NCBI GenBank assembly: GCA_021324825.1
Contig: JAJPII010000023.1
Span: 62,001-126,000, forward strand
Length of the DNA: 64,000 nt
Direction of reading: 5' to 3'
Origin: Spartobacteria bacterium
GTDB taxonomy: Bacteria; Verrucomicrobiota; Verrucomicrobiia; Chthoniobacterales; Chthoniobacteraceae
Shown in pieces: positions 20,892 to 28,677 of this stretch (position 1 is its first letter; each line of letters starts with the position of its first letter). A program made the position numbers and the translations under genes. The notes under the pieces were generated by a model that was not told the origin of the DNA, searched no databases, and saw only the letters and a program-made list of their open reading frames with translations.

Positions 20892-21313
20892 CTTTTAAGC
20901 GCGAACCGCCCGGGGGCGATCTTCTTTAGTCCTTCGATTTTCTTGCCCGTGGTATAAAACCAGACGTTGACCGCGGCTTTCTTCGCGCCAATCTTGTCGG
21001 CGACATCGCCTACGGCCAGGCCTTCGCCGCCGGCCGAACGGAGCACTTCAAGCACTTTCTCTTTCAATGAGCCGCGGGTCGTTCTCTTCTTCCCTGACTT
21101 GGCAACCGGCGCGGCTTTCGGCTTTTTGCCGGGGGGACGTCCTCTGCGGCGTCCGACTTTCGGAGTTGTTGCTTCGGCGTCGACATGCTTTCCGTCGTAT
21201 AGGCTGGCGATACGCCGTTCAAGTTGTTCCAGGTCGGCCGCAATGGCTTCTTTTCTGCGTGTAAGATCGAGCAGCAACTGAAGATGCGAGCTCGTTAGCG
21301 TGGGTGTATTCAT
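20888..21313 (-). CDS. AT-hook / winged-helix DNA-binding protein
   Basis: 141 aa, basic. The N-terminus is an amphipathic helix that could dimerise (LDLTRRKEAIAADLEQLERRIASLY), then an AT-hook-like RRRGRPPGKKPK in a Lys/Arg/Ala-rich linker, and a C-terminal winged-helix-like domain (SLKEKVLEVLRSAGGEGLAV; NVWFYTTGKKIEGLKKIAPG). This arrangement suggests a nucleoid-associated or H-NS-like architectural regulator, which is inference. Its TAG stop is formed by the edge of the MITE-like element. It is followed on the same strand by nothing, since the element separates it from the convergent hydrolase. Its start is 54 bp from the end of actP. Confidence 0.75.
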   Translation of the reverse strand: MNTPTLTSSHLQLLLDLTRRKEAIAADLEQLERRIASLYDGKHVDAEATTPKVGRRRGRPPGKKPKAAPVAKSGKKRTTRGSLKEKVLEVLRSAGGEGLAVGDVADKIGAKKAAVNVWFYTTGKKIEGLKKIAPGRFALKS

Positions 21314-21367
21314 TAACTTCCATTATTATGCGGCAGTAACGAAAAGCAAGCAATATTGTTAGCAGCG

Positions 21368-22969
21368 CTAATGTATTATCGCTTTTTCGGCGCCAATGCC
21401 GGTATGCGCGCGCACTTTCAACTCCGCGAACTTCGCTTCAGCCGCCGGTTCGCGGGTAAGCAAGCAGGCAAGAACGGCTCCGATAAACCCGAGGGGGATG
21501 CTGACTATGCCAGGATTGGAAAGCGGAAAGATCGCGGGCGACTGGATGAAGTGCCGGAGGGCCGGCTTTACGTCCGCCGCGTCGATTCCCATGATGCTGG
21601 GGCTGATAAGTATCAGGATGATGGAAGCCGCGAGTCCCGTGGCAAGCCCGGCGACGGCCCCGGCCGTATTGAATCTGCGCCAGAATAACGAAAGCAATAT
21701 GACGGGAAGATTGGCCGAGGCCGCGACTGCGAACGCCAGGCCGACGAGGAAGGCGACATTGGCGTTTTTCAGCACTATGGCGAGGGCGATGGATACGACG
21801 CCCACCACAAGCGCGGTGAGGCGCGCGACTTTTACTTCTTCGTTTTTGCTGCGTTCCACGCCCTTATGAATGACGTTCGTCCAGATATCGTGCGCGAACG
21901 ACGTGGAGGCGCTGATCGTAAGCCCCGCGACAACGGCGAGTATGGTGGCGAACGCCACCGCGCAGATGAACGCAAAGAAAACATCGCCCGCGACCACCTT
22001 GGCCAGCAAGGGCGCGCTCATGTTTGTGCCGCCGTTGGCGGTGATATAGTCCGGCCCCATCAAAGTCGCCGCGCCGAAGCCCAGGAAGGTCGTCATTATA
22101 TAAAACACGCCGATGAGGAACATGGCCCACACCACGCTTAACCGCGCGGCCTTGGCGTCGGGCACCGTATAGAAACGCACCAGGATGTGCGGCAGCCCCG
22201 CGGTGCCAAACAAGAGCGCGAGGCCGAGGGAGATAAGATCGAGAGGGCCGTAGCCTGAACCATATTTGAGGCCGGGTTGAAGGAAGTTCCTGGTAACGGC
22301 GTGACCCTTCACGGTGTAGGTGACGTGCGAGACGGCGTCGAAAAATTCGCCCAGGCTGAAATGGTATCTGGCGAGAACGAAGAGGCTCAGCAGGAACGTG
22401 CCGCCGAGCAACAGGATCGCTTTGATGATCTGCACCCAGGTGGTCGCGAGCATGCCGCCAAAGGTCACATAGATTATCATCAAGGCGCCCACTCCGCATA
22501 CGGCGTATTCATAGGTGATGCCCGACCCCTTGAACAACAGGGCGACAAGGGTTCCGGCGCCCACCATCTGGGCGATCATATAAAAGATGCTCACCGTCAA
22601 AGTGCTGAGCGACGCCATGGCGCGCACCGGGCGGGGGCTCAGCCGGAAAGCGAGGATGTCGGCCATCGTGTATTTGCCGGCGTTCCTCAACGGTTCGGCG
22701 ACGACCAGAAGGACGGTAAGGTAAGCCACGAGAAACCCGACCGAATACATAAAGCCGTCATAGCCGCTGAAGGCTATGAGGCCAGCGATCCCCAAAAAGG
22801 AAGCGGCGCTCATATAGTCGCCGGAGACGGCGAACCCGTTTTGCCAGGCGGTGATCCGCCGGTTCGCGGCAAAGAACGAGTCGCTGCCGTGCGAGCGCTT
22901 CGCGGCCCACCATGTAATAACCAGGGTGGCGCCGACAAACGCCAGGAACATCCACAGCGGCGCGGACAT
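21368..22969 (-). CDS. actP: Sodium:solute symporter, acetate permease ActP-like
   Basis: 533 aa with about 13 membrane segments of the SSS family. AVSGDYMSAASFLGIAGLIAFSGYDGFMYSVGFLVAYL and GTAGLPHILVRFYTVPDAKAARLSV are hallmark ActP segments. It imports acetate or related short monocarboxylates with sodium across the inner membrane. It begins directly after the stop of the DUF485 gene (no gap), reproducing the yjcH-actP pairing of enterobacteria. The acs gene is not in the window. Substrate is inferred from family and partner. Confidence 0.92.
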   Translation of the reverse strand: MSAPLWMFLAFVGATLVITWWAAKRSHGSDSFFAANRRITAWQNGFAVSGDYMSAASFLGIAGLIAFSGYDGFMYSVGFLVAYLTVLLVVAEPLRNAGKYTMADILAFRLSPRPVRAMASLSTLTVSIFYMIAQMVGAGTLVALLFKGSGITYEYAVCGVGALMIIYVTFGGMLATTWVQIIKAILLLGGTFLLSLFVLARYHFSLGEFFDAVSHVTYTVKGHAVTRNFLQPGLKYGSGYGPLDLISLGLALLFGTAGLPHILVRFYTVPDAKAARLSVVWAMFLIGVFYIMTTFLGFGAATLMGPDYITANGGTNMSAPLLAKVVAGDVFFAFICAVAFATILAVVAGLTISASTSFAHDIWTNVIHKGVERSKNEEVKVARLTALVVGVVSIALAIVLKNANVAFLVGLAFAVAASANLPVILLSLFWRRFNTAGAVAGLATGLAASIILILISPSIMGIDAADVKPALRHFIQSPAIFPLSNPGIVSIPLGFIGAVLACLLTREPAAEAKFAELKVRAHTGIGAEKAIIH

Positions 22970-23332
22970 CTATTTCGGCCCCCGGAAATTTCTTACGATC
23001 CGCGTGGCCGTTTCGTCATAGCGCGCCGCGGCGCGGACATAGAGCGCGGCGATGATCCACGCCATGAAGAATTGCGACAGGGCGAAGAGGTAAGCGATAT
23101 TCACCACGCCGATGACCTTCCGCTCCATGAGGCGGGGCGCGTAGCCGACCAGAACGAGCAGCGCGAAATAATAGGTTATGAAAAAGACGCAGGCGGTGAC
23201 GATGAAGCGCGCCTTGCGCCGCAGCAGTTGGCGGAATTCCTCCGTGGCGGCGACGGCGTCCCAATCCGCAAATTTTTCTTCTTGCGGCGGCTCGGACTTG
23301 AGCAAGCCGAGCGGGGGCTGCGAATCGTTCAT
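22970..23332 (-). CDS. DUF485 membrane protein (YjcH-like), partner of ActP
   Basis: 120 aa. A cytoplasmic N-terminus of about 45 residues is followed by two membrane helices (FIVTACVFFITYYFALLVLVGY; IAYLFALSQFFMAWIIAALYV), the DUF485 hallmark. The gene directly abuts actP, as in yjcH-actP operons, where the small protein is thought to support the symporter. It starts 7 bp after the L,D-transpeptidase gene stop, so it may share its transcript. Confidence 0.88.
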   Translation of the reverse strand: MNDSQPPLGLLKSEPPQEEKFADWDAVAATEEFRQLLRRKARFIVTACVFFITYYFALLVLVGYAPRLMERKVIGVVNIAYLFALSQFFMAWIIAALYVRAAARYDETATRIVRNFRGPK

Positions 23333-23338
23333 CCGAAC

Positions 23339-23950
23339 CTAGTTGACGGCGGAAGCAACCAGCCGCGCCGTCGTCTCCACGGGGACGGTGACCGGGTCGC
23401 GCAGGAGGGCGGAGAGCTTTTTCTCGGAGACCTCGACGCACGCGCCCACGTCGATGGCGTTGTAGAGCGCGATGATGTCCCTGGAACGCATGCGGATGCA
23501 GCCGTAGCTGGCCTGCTTGCCTATGGCGCTTTCCTGCGGGGTGCCGTGGATGTAGATGGCGCGGGGAAGGGCGTTGCGGTTCTGCGGTTCCAGACCCCGC
23601 AGACAAATGATACGCGTGACGATGGGGTCGCGGCCCGGGGCGTCGGGAGCGAGGACTTCGCCCGTGGCCGTTTTGTGTTTGATGACCGCGCCGGGCTGGA
23701 GATTGCCTCCGAGCTTGTCGCAAACCATCATGACGCCGACAGGCGTCTTATAGCTGCCGAAGCCGTCGCCCAGCCCGAAGCGCGACGTGGAGACGGCGTA
23801 GGTGGCGATCTTCTTGCCTTCCTTGATGAGGGCCATCTTCTGGTCTTTGACGCTGATGGCGAGGACGGCGGTGACCCCGGCGGCGGGAGCGGGGACGAGG
23901 GGGGTCAGGAGGGAAACGCAGATCAACAGCAAGGTGACATGTCGGCCCAT
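23339..23950 (-). CDS. L,D-transpeptidase (YkuD domain), second copy
   Basis: 203 aa. Signal peptide (MGRHVTLLLICVSLLTPLVPAPAAG) followed by a YkuD domain with HGTP and the catalytic SYGCIRMRS (Cys about residue 153). It is a close paralogue of 2937-3533; the two share most of the domain. The extra C-terminal about 40 residues (DVGACVEVSEKKLSALLRD) may be a substrate-contacting tail. Periplasmic murein cross-linking or protein anchoring is expected. It is the first gene of a run with the DUF485 and ActP genes, though functional linkage is unlikely. Confidence 0.88.
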   Translation of the reverse strand: MGRHVTLLLICVSLLTPLVPAPAAGVTAVLAISVKDQKMALIKEGKKIATYAVSTSRFGLGDGFGSYKTPVGVMMVCDKLGGNLQPGAVIKHKTATGEVLAPDAPGRDPIVTRIICLRGLEPQNRNALPRAIYIHGTPQESAIGKQASYGCIRMRSRDIIALYNAIDVGACVEVSEKKLSALLRDPVTVPVETTARLVASAVN

Positions 23951-24041
23951 AAAGCGGGTTAAATATCATCCCTCTAAACCTTTGCAACTCAAAAATGTAT
24001 GTTTGCCCAACAAATTTGAGAAGGCGGGGTATTTTTTTTGG

Positions 24042-24845
24042 CTACGTGACGGGCCGCCCGTAGGCGATAAAACGTCCCGTGTGGTGTATGAGGCCGAAGA
24101 AGAAGGAGTAACCGCCCGCGGGCTGGCGGGGATCGAAGGGATAAATATTTGGACCGCCCGCGTGTCGCCCGCGCGATCCGGCCATGATCCAGCGCCCGTC
24201 GCCATTCTCGCCCAGGAAGATCATGACGTGCGTGATGGGCGAATGCCGCTCGGGCCTGTAAGTATTCTCCCAGAAAAGAAGGTCTCCGGCCCTCAGCAAG
24301 GGGCGAAGTTTTTCGATGCTCGGCATCCTGTCGTCGCCCACCGGCACTCCCCAGGCTCGGCGGCGGCGCCGGAGAAATTCATATTGGTCGGACGCGGTGC
24401 GCCCCAGGTCGATGCCTTCGGCGGCTTCATAAAGGTAGCGCGCGGTATTGGAACAATCCATGCGCCACGGGATGCGCTGGCCGGGCGGAGTCCACGCCTC
24501 ATTATACTGGATATGGAGGCTCGCCAATTCGCGGGCGGCGTTCAGGAGGCGCTCCTTCACATCCGTAGAGAGGACCCGCGGCGCGGCGGGAACAACGGGA
24601 ATGGCGCGGATCGCGACCGGCCCGGAGGGAGCGACCGGTTCCGCATGTTTCGCGGTTATCGGCAGGATGATCTCCCGGCCCACTGGCAGGGAATCGGAAC
24701 GAAGGTGGTTGGCCTCCCGTATCGCCTCGGGATTGACGCCGTATTTCCAACCCAGCCGCAGCACGGTATCGCCGGGCTGCACCTGGTAGGCTTCCTGCGC
24801 CAGGAGACCAGCGGGAACGATCAATAGGAGGAGGGACGCCTTCAT
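24042..24845 (-). CDS. Exported LysM + NlpC/P60-like cysteine peptidase
   Basis: 267 aa. Signal peptide (MKASLLLLIVPAGLLAQ), then one LysM domain (YQVQPGDTVLRLGWKYGVNPEAI), a linker, and an NlpC/P60-like domain. The nucleophile is in MDCSNTARYLYE, and the partner His in HSPITHVMIFLG. It should bind and cleave peptidoglycan stem peptides in the periplasm. The ATG at 24845 overlaps the smpB stop (ATGA), indicating coupling. The domain call is from motifs; the exact cleaved bond is unknown. Confidence 0.85.
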   Translation of the reverse strand: MKASLLLLIVPAGLLAQEAYQVQPGDTVLRLGWKYGVNPEAIREANHLRSDSLPVGREIILPITAKHAEPVAPSGPVAIRAIPVVPAAPRVLSTDVKERLLNAARELASLHIQYNEAWTPPGQRIPWRMDCSNTARYLYEAAEGIDLGRTASDQYEFLRRRRRAWGVPVGDDRMPSIEKLRPLLRAGDLLFWENTYRPERHSPITHVMIFLGENGDGRWIMAGSRGRHAGGPNIYPFDPRQPAGGYSFFFGLIHHTGRFIAYGRPVT

Positions 24846-25303
24846 CCGTTCTTGCGATTGAAACGCGCCATCTCGCGGTCGGTTTCCCGCTTCGAGGCTT
24901 TTTTCTTGAGGTCTTCGCGCTTGTCGTGCGCTTCCTTGCCTTTGCCGACGCCGATCTCGACCTTGACCCGGCTCTCCTTCCAATACATCCGCAAGGCCGC
25001 CAGCGTGTGGCCCTTCACCGAGCAGAGGCCAAACAGCCGCATGATCTCCTTCTTGTGCAGCAAAAGGCGGCGCGGGCGGCGGGGTTCGTGCTGTTCGTGG
25101 CTGGCGCGTTCGTACGGCTGGATGTCCGCGTCGTAAAGGCGGACTTCGCCGTTCTCGACCCGGGCGTAGGCGTTGGCGATGTTGATGAAGCCCGCGCGGA
25201 TGGACTTTACTTCCGTCCCCCTTAACTCGACGCCCGCCTCGAACCGCTCGAGGATGTGGTAGTCCCGGAGCGCCTTCCGGTTGGTGGCAATCTCACCGCC
25301 CAC
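24842..25303 (-). CDS. smpB: SsrA-binding protein SmpB (tmRNA partner)
   Basis: 153 aa. SmpB binds tmRNA and rescues stalled ribosomes. Family signatures are ATNRKALRDYHILERFEAGVEL, GTEVKSIRAG, RRLLLHKKEI and the C-terminal basic tail KRETDREMARFNRKNG. It overlaps the rpoZ end by 11 bp and the downstream NlpC gene by 4 bp, so it is inside an operon. The tmRNA gene itself is not seen in the window. Confidence 0.97.
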   Translation of the reverse strand: MGGEIATNRKALRDYHILERFEAGVELRGTEVKSIRAGFINIANAYARVENGEVRLYDADIQPYERASHEQHEPRRPRRLLLHKKEIMRLFGLCSVKGHTLAALRMYWKESRVKVEIGVGKGKEAHDKREDLKKKASKRETDREMARFNRKNG

Positions 25304-25538
25304 TACTGCCGTTGGGCGCTCCGTTCGCGACGGATGGGGTTGGTTCCGCTTCCTCGTACGTGAGCTTGCCCGAGATGATCTCCTGCAGCGCGATGTCTGA
25401 AAGCCCCATGCGCGGCCCGACTTCCACCAAAGGCCGGTGCCCCTGGCTCAACTGCCGGACCCGGCGGGAGACGACGTTGATGAGGACCTGGGGGCTGGTG
25501 ATGACTTTGGCTGCGTCGTCGAGGAGTTGGCTTATCAT
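25293..25538 (-). CDS. rpoZ: DNA-directed RNA polymerase omega subunit
   Basis: 81 aa. The ATG at 25538 starts MISQLLDDAAKVITSPQVLINVVSRRVRQL, followed by GHRPLVEVGPRMGLSDIALQEIISGKL, matching the omega family core. It stabilises RNA polymerase assembly. A longer reading frame to 25601 adds a non-conserved stretch. It is followed by smpB with an 11-bp overlap. Short, so slightly less certain than neighbours, but the pattern is diagnostic. Confidence 0.88.
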   Translation of the reverse strand: MISQLLDDAAKVITSPQVLINVVSRRVRQLSQGHRPLVEVGPRMGLSDIALQEIISGKLTYEEAEPTPSVANGAPNGSSGR

Positions 25539-25631
25539 AATTCGGCAATTAAACTGCGGGCGGGGGATGGCGAAGATGCACCGCCTCCCCGAGCTTGTCA
25601 AACTCGCATTTGAATAAAGTCAAACGACTTT

Positions 25632-26084
25632 TTAGCCCGCGATTCTTTTCCTTAAGGTTATGCGCTTGATGCGCGCCTCCTCGGGCGGACTCCAGGTCGC
25701 GATCTCCGGGTCGTCCTTGAAAGCGTTATGGACGACGCGCCGGTCGTACGCGTTCATCGGCTCGAGGTGGAAGGGCCGGCCCGTCTTGCGCACGAGGTCG
25801 GCAAGCTGGCGCGCTTTCTGGACGAGGCCGTCCTCGCGCATCTCGCGGTAGTGCTCGACGTCCACCTGGACGCGCGGCGCTTCCTTGGCCTTCGCCTGCA
25901 ACAGACGGTTCAGGAGGAACTGGATGTCTTCCAGCGTTTCGCCGTGGCGCCCTATGAGGCGTTCCTTCTCGGGCGTGTAAACCTGCAACGTCAGCCCGTG
26001 CCCGGTCTCGAATTCCTTGATCTCGCAGACAAACCCAAGGTAACCCAGCATGGTGTCGAGTATATCCTTGGGATTCTGGCTCAT
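25632..26084 (-). CDS. jag: Jag/KhpB-type RNA-binding protein (KH + R3H)
   Basis: 150 aa. A KH-like domain (GLTLQVYTPEKERLIGRHGETLEDIQFLLNRLL) is followed by an R3H domain (VQVDVEHYREMREDGLVQKARQLADLVRKTGRP; MNAYDRRVVHNAF). The family binds small RNAs and influences cell envelope processes. It starts at ATG 26084, overlapping the yidC stop (ATGA), in the usual yidC-jag order. The N-terminal Jag-N domain is reduced. A short 6-bp hairpin with U-rich flank (25617-25633) directly after the stop may end this operon. Confidence 0.93.
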   Translation of the reverse strand: MSQNPKDILDTMLGYLGFVCEIKEFETGHGLTLQVYTPEKERLIGRHGETLEDIQFLLNRLLQAKAKEAPRVQVDVEHYREMREDGLVQKARQLADLVRKTGRPFHLEPMNAYDRRVVHNAFKDDPEIATWSPPEEARIKRITLRKRIAG

Positions 26085-27763
26085 GGCGACCTTCTCTTCT
26101 TCGGCGCGGCAGCCTTTTGCAACGCGGGGACCCGCTGGTTGCGCGTGGCGTAAAGCTGCGCGATGGAGAAGAGATTCTGCACAGTATAATAGAGCGAGAG
26201 CGCGGATGCAAAGTTGTAGCAGAAGAAGACGAAGATGAGCGGCATGAACATGAACATCTTCTGCTGCGCCGGGTCGCCGCTCTTGGGCGTGATGGACATC
26301 TGCCACAACATCGTCATGGCCATGATGAGCGGCAGCAGGTTGATGTGGTAACCCGCGAGCATGGCGATCGTATCCGGCTGCGACAAGTCCTTGACCCAGA
26401 GGAACCCGCTGCCGCGCAATTCCACCGCGCCGCCCAGCATGTTGAAGAAGCCGAAGAAGATCGGTATCTGGATGAACATCGGCAGGCACCCCGCGAACGG
26501 GTTCACCCCGTAGTCCTTGTACAGCTTCATCAGCTCCTGGTTCATCCGGGAGGGATCGTCGGCGTATTTCTCCCGCAACTCGGTCATCTTCGGCTGGAGC
26601 GCCTGCATCCGCTTCATCGACTTGGTCGCCGCGTTTTGGGGGATCCAGAGCGCGGACTTGATGCAGATGGTCATGACGATGATCGCCGCGACATAGTTGC
26701 CGAACAGGCCCTTCAGCCAATTCATCAGGTTCAGCAGGAAGATGCTGATCCACTTCGTCCAGCCGAAATTGATTATCTCATCCTCGGAATTGCCGAGCTT
26801 TCTAAGCAACGGATAAGCCTTTGGGCCGCAATAAAGCTCGTAGTGTTCCTCGCGCGACTGGCCGGGCTCCAGCTTGAAGCCCGCCGCGCCGAACGCGCCT
26901 TCGATGCCGTAGGGCGGCGCTTCGGAAATCCGCGCGGCCCAGACGCGTTTGCCGGGATTCGCCGCCGCCGAAAGGATGGTGGAAAAGTACTGGTTCGTCA
27001 CGCCCGCCCACAGGACGGAGTCGGCGTTGTCATTATAAGCGGTCTGCGGCGCGCTCGTCTGGATGCCGATGAGCGGTATCTGTTTGGCGGAGAACCAATT
27101 CACATCGACAAATTTCCCCTTCTCCCCGTGGTACCAGTCAAAGCCGGTATAGGTGGAGCGGTCGTTGGCGTGGATGGGGGACGCCGAGCCGATATCTATA
27201 TAATACCCGTCCGACTGGCGGGCCTGCGCCCCGCGGTTGGTATAGGTGACGTCGAGCTTGACCAGATATTGATCCTTGCCGGTGTTCGCCTGCGGAAGGG
27301 TGAAGCGCTTGACGATTTCCATCTGGTCCTCGCCCGTGCGCGAACAGACGATCTGGTTTTCCTTCCGCTCGACGGAATAAACGGCGCGGGCGTCTTCGCC
27401 CGGGCGCTCCGTCAGGCCGCCGATGGGCCCCGCGCCAAGCGCATTGACCGTGACCTTTTTCCCCTGCTCGGCGAGATAGTTATTCAATGTGACCTGCTTG
27501 ATGCCGCCGCCGAGGTTCGTGAAGGTGTAAACGCCGGCGGCGCCGTTTGCGGCCAGCTTCTCCTCGGGCGCGGACGCGAGCGCCGGTTTTGAGGGCAAAA
27601 GGACGGGGGTCGCGGATGCCGCCGCCGTGCCCGTCAGGTGCGGAAGAGGCGCAGCCGCCGCGCGGTTTGCCGCGGCGGTGCGGACAGTCTTCGCATACTG
27701 GTACTCCCACGCCACCAGGACGATGATAGCCAGCGCGATGCCGATGACGCCTTTACGATCCAT
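26081..27763 (-). CDS. yidC: Membrane protein insertase YidC/Oxa1
   Basis: 560 aa. Inserts membrane proteins into the inner membrane. One N-terminal helix (residues about 5-22) is followed by a large periplasmic beta domain (about 60-340), characteristic of Gram-negative YidC, then five membrane segments with the insertase core ([54 protein letters not shown]). Sits between yidD and jag. Length matches Gram-negative members. Confidence 0.97.
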   Translation of the reverse strand: MDRKGVIGIALAIIVLVAWEYQYAKTVRTAAANRAAAAPLPHLTGTAAASATPVLLPSKPALASAPEEKLAANGAAGVYTFTNLGGGIKQVTLNNYLAEQGKKVTVNALGAGPIGGLTERPGEDARAVYSVERKENQIVCSRTGEDQMEIVKRFTLPQANTGKDQYLVKLDVTYTNRGAQARQSDGYYIDIGSASPIHANDRSTYTGFDWYHGEKGKFVDVNWFSAKQIPLIGIQTSAPQTAYNDNADSVLWAGVTNQYFSTILSAAANPGKRVWAARISEAPPYGIEGAFGAAGFKLEPGQSREEHYELYCGPKAYPLLRKLGNSEDEIINFGWTKWISIFLLNLMNWLKGLFGNYVAAIIVMTICIKSALWIPQNAATKSMKRMQALQPKMTELREKYADDPSRMNQELMKLYKDYGVNPFAGCLPMFIQIPIFFGFFNMLGGAVELRGSGFLWVKDLSQPDTIAMLAGYHINLLPLIMAMTMLWQMSITPKSGDPAQQKMFMFMPLIFVFFCYNFASALSLYYTVQNLFSIAQLYATRNQRVPALQKAAAPKKRRSP

Positions 27764-27995
27764 GCAAATCCTTTTCTGGAACCGGATCGAAGCCCGCGCC
27801 GCCCCAGGGGTGGCAGCGCGCGATTCTTTGCAACCCGAGCCGGCACCCTTTCAGCGCCCCGTGTCTTTCCACCGCTTCCAGGAAGTAGCGCGAGCACGAC
27901 GGCTCGTACCGGCAGCCGGAAGCGGGACCGCCGAGGAAGGCGAGCAGGGGGGAAACAAGCGCCTGGTACGCGCGGATGAAAAGGCGGATCAACAT
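27753..27995 (-). CDS. yidD: Membrane protein insertion efficiency factor YidD
   Basis: 80 aa. [23 protein letters not shown] is the amphipathic N-terminus, then [19 protein letters not shown] and [17 protein letters not shown], the diagnostic Cys-containing YidD core. It overlaps rnpA (start region) and yidC by a few bases, the conserved rnpA-yidD-yidC order. The ATG at 27995 is used because a longer frame is non-conserved. Confidence 0.95.
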   Translation of the reverse strand: MLIRLFIRAYQALVSPLLAFLGGPASGCRYEPSCSRYFLEAVERHGALKGCRLGLQRIARCHPWGGAGFDPVPEKDLHGS

Positions 27996-28363
27996 TCCTC
28001 TCCTAAAAGAGCGGCTCGCTTCGCCAAGCGCAACCACTCATTTCGCAACTCCGCGAACGAAGCCGCGGCGGCGTCCCTGCGCGCGATGACGACGAGGAAC
28101 TTTCCCTCGCCGGCAAGGCGCGGGAGGCTGGCCCGCACGATTTCCCGCATGCGGCGGCGCAGCTTGTTTCGCACGACGGCGTTCCCAAGGCGCCGGGTGG
28201 TGATGAGGCCGGTTTTGACGCCGGTTTGCGTTTCCGGCGGGGCCGGATTTTTTAGCACGCTCAAGATCAGTAATTTTCCGTGGAAGGACGTTCCCTGGGC
28301 TTTGACTCTTCGGAACTCCGCGGCATGGGTCAGCCTCGCGGTCTTTGGGAAGCGAAGTCGCAT
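27989..28363 (-). CDS. rnpA: Ribonuclease P protein component
   Basis: 124 aa. It is the protein subunit of RNase P for tRNA 5' maturation. Seen are [20 protein letters not shown] and the RNA-binding signature [21 protein letters not shown]. It lies 21 bp after rpmH and overlaps yidD, as in most bacteria. Normal length. Confidence 0.95.
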   Translation of the reverse strand: MRLRFPKTARLTHAAEFRRVKAQGTSFHGKLLILSVLKNPAPPETQTGVKTGLITTRRLGNAVVRNKLRRRMREIVRASLPRLAGEGKFLVVIARRDAAAASFAELRNEWLRLAKRAALLGEEC

Positions 28364-28384
28364 CGCGGGCCGCCGCGAGCCAAT

Positions 28385-28558
28385 TTACGCCTGGGTGTGC
28401 CGGGCGAAGGGAATCTCGACGCCCACGGGCAGGAGGCGCTTGCGCCCGCGCTGCCTGCGCCGCGCCAGACAGGCGCGGCCGGCCTTGGTCTTCATTCTCG
28501 CGCGAAAACCGTGCTGCTGCTTCCGCGTGCGCTTAGAGGCTTGATAGGTGCGTTTCAT
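28385..28558 (-). CDS. rpmH: 50S ribosomal protein L34
   Basis: 57 aa, read directly from the sequence: [20 protein letters not shown], then [21 protein letters not shown]. This matches L34 (normally 44-50 residues), with a C-terminal extension of about 10 residues ([15 protein letters not shown]). Basic, as expected. It heads the rpmH-rnpA-yidD-yidC-jag cluster. A hairpin lies 2 nt upstream of its ATG. Confidence 0.96.
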   Translation of the reverse strand: MKRTYQASKRTRKQQHGFRARMKTKAGRACLARRRQRGRKRLLPVGVEIPFARHTQA

Positions 28559-28560
28559 AG

Positions 28561-28581
28561 ACTCCCTCTTCCCAAGGGAGT
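28561..28581 (-). promoter_or_regulatory. Hairpin covering the rpmH ribosome-binding site
   Basis: On the coding strand the sequence forms a 7-bp stem (ACTCCCT with AGGGAGT) and a 7-nt loop. The 3' arm AGGGAG is the likely Shine-Dalgarno, ending 2 nt before the ATG at 28558. Pairing could modulate L34 translation. Spacing is short for a Shine-Dalgarno, so this is tentative. Confidence 0.45.
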
Positions 28582-28677
28582 GCGAATTCTACGCCGTTGC
28601 GCCGCCATGTCAACACGATCCCGCGCCAAAAAACTTGCAAAACACGCCGCCCGTTTTAAATTCCAAACCCGCATCCC

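Noticed and set aside
28559-28677. Possible origin of replication next to rpmH-rnpA
   Set aside because: No DnaA boxes or dnaA gene are visible and the divergent gene is a siroheme reductase.
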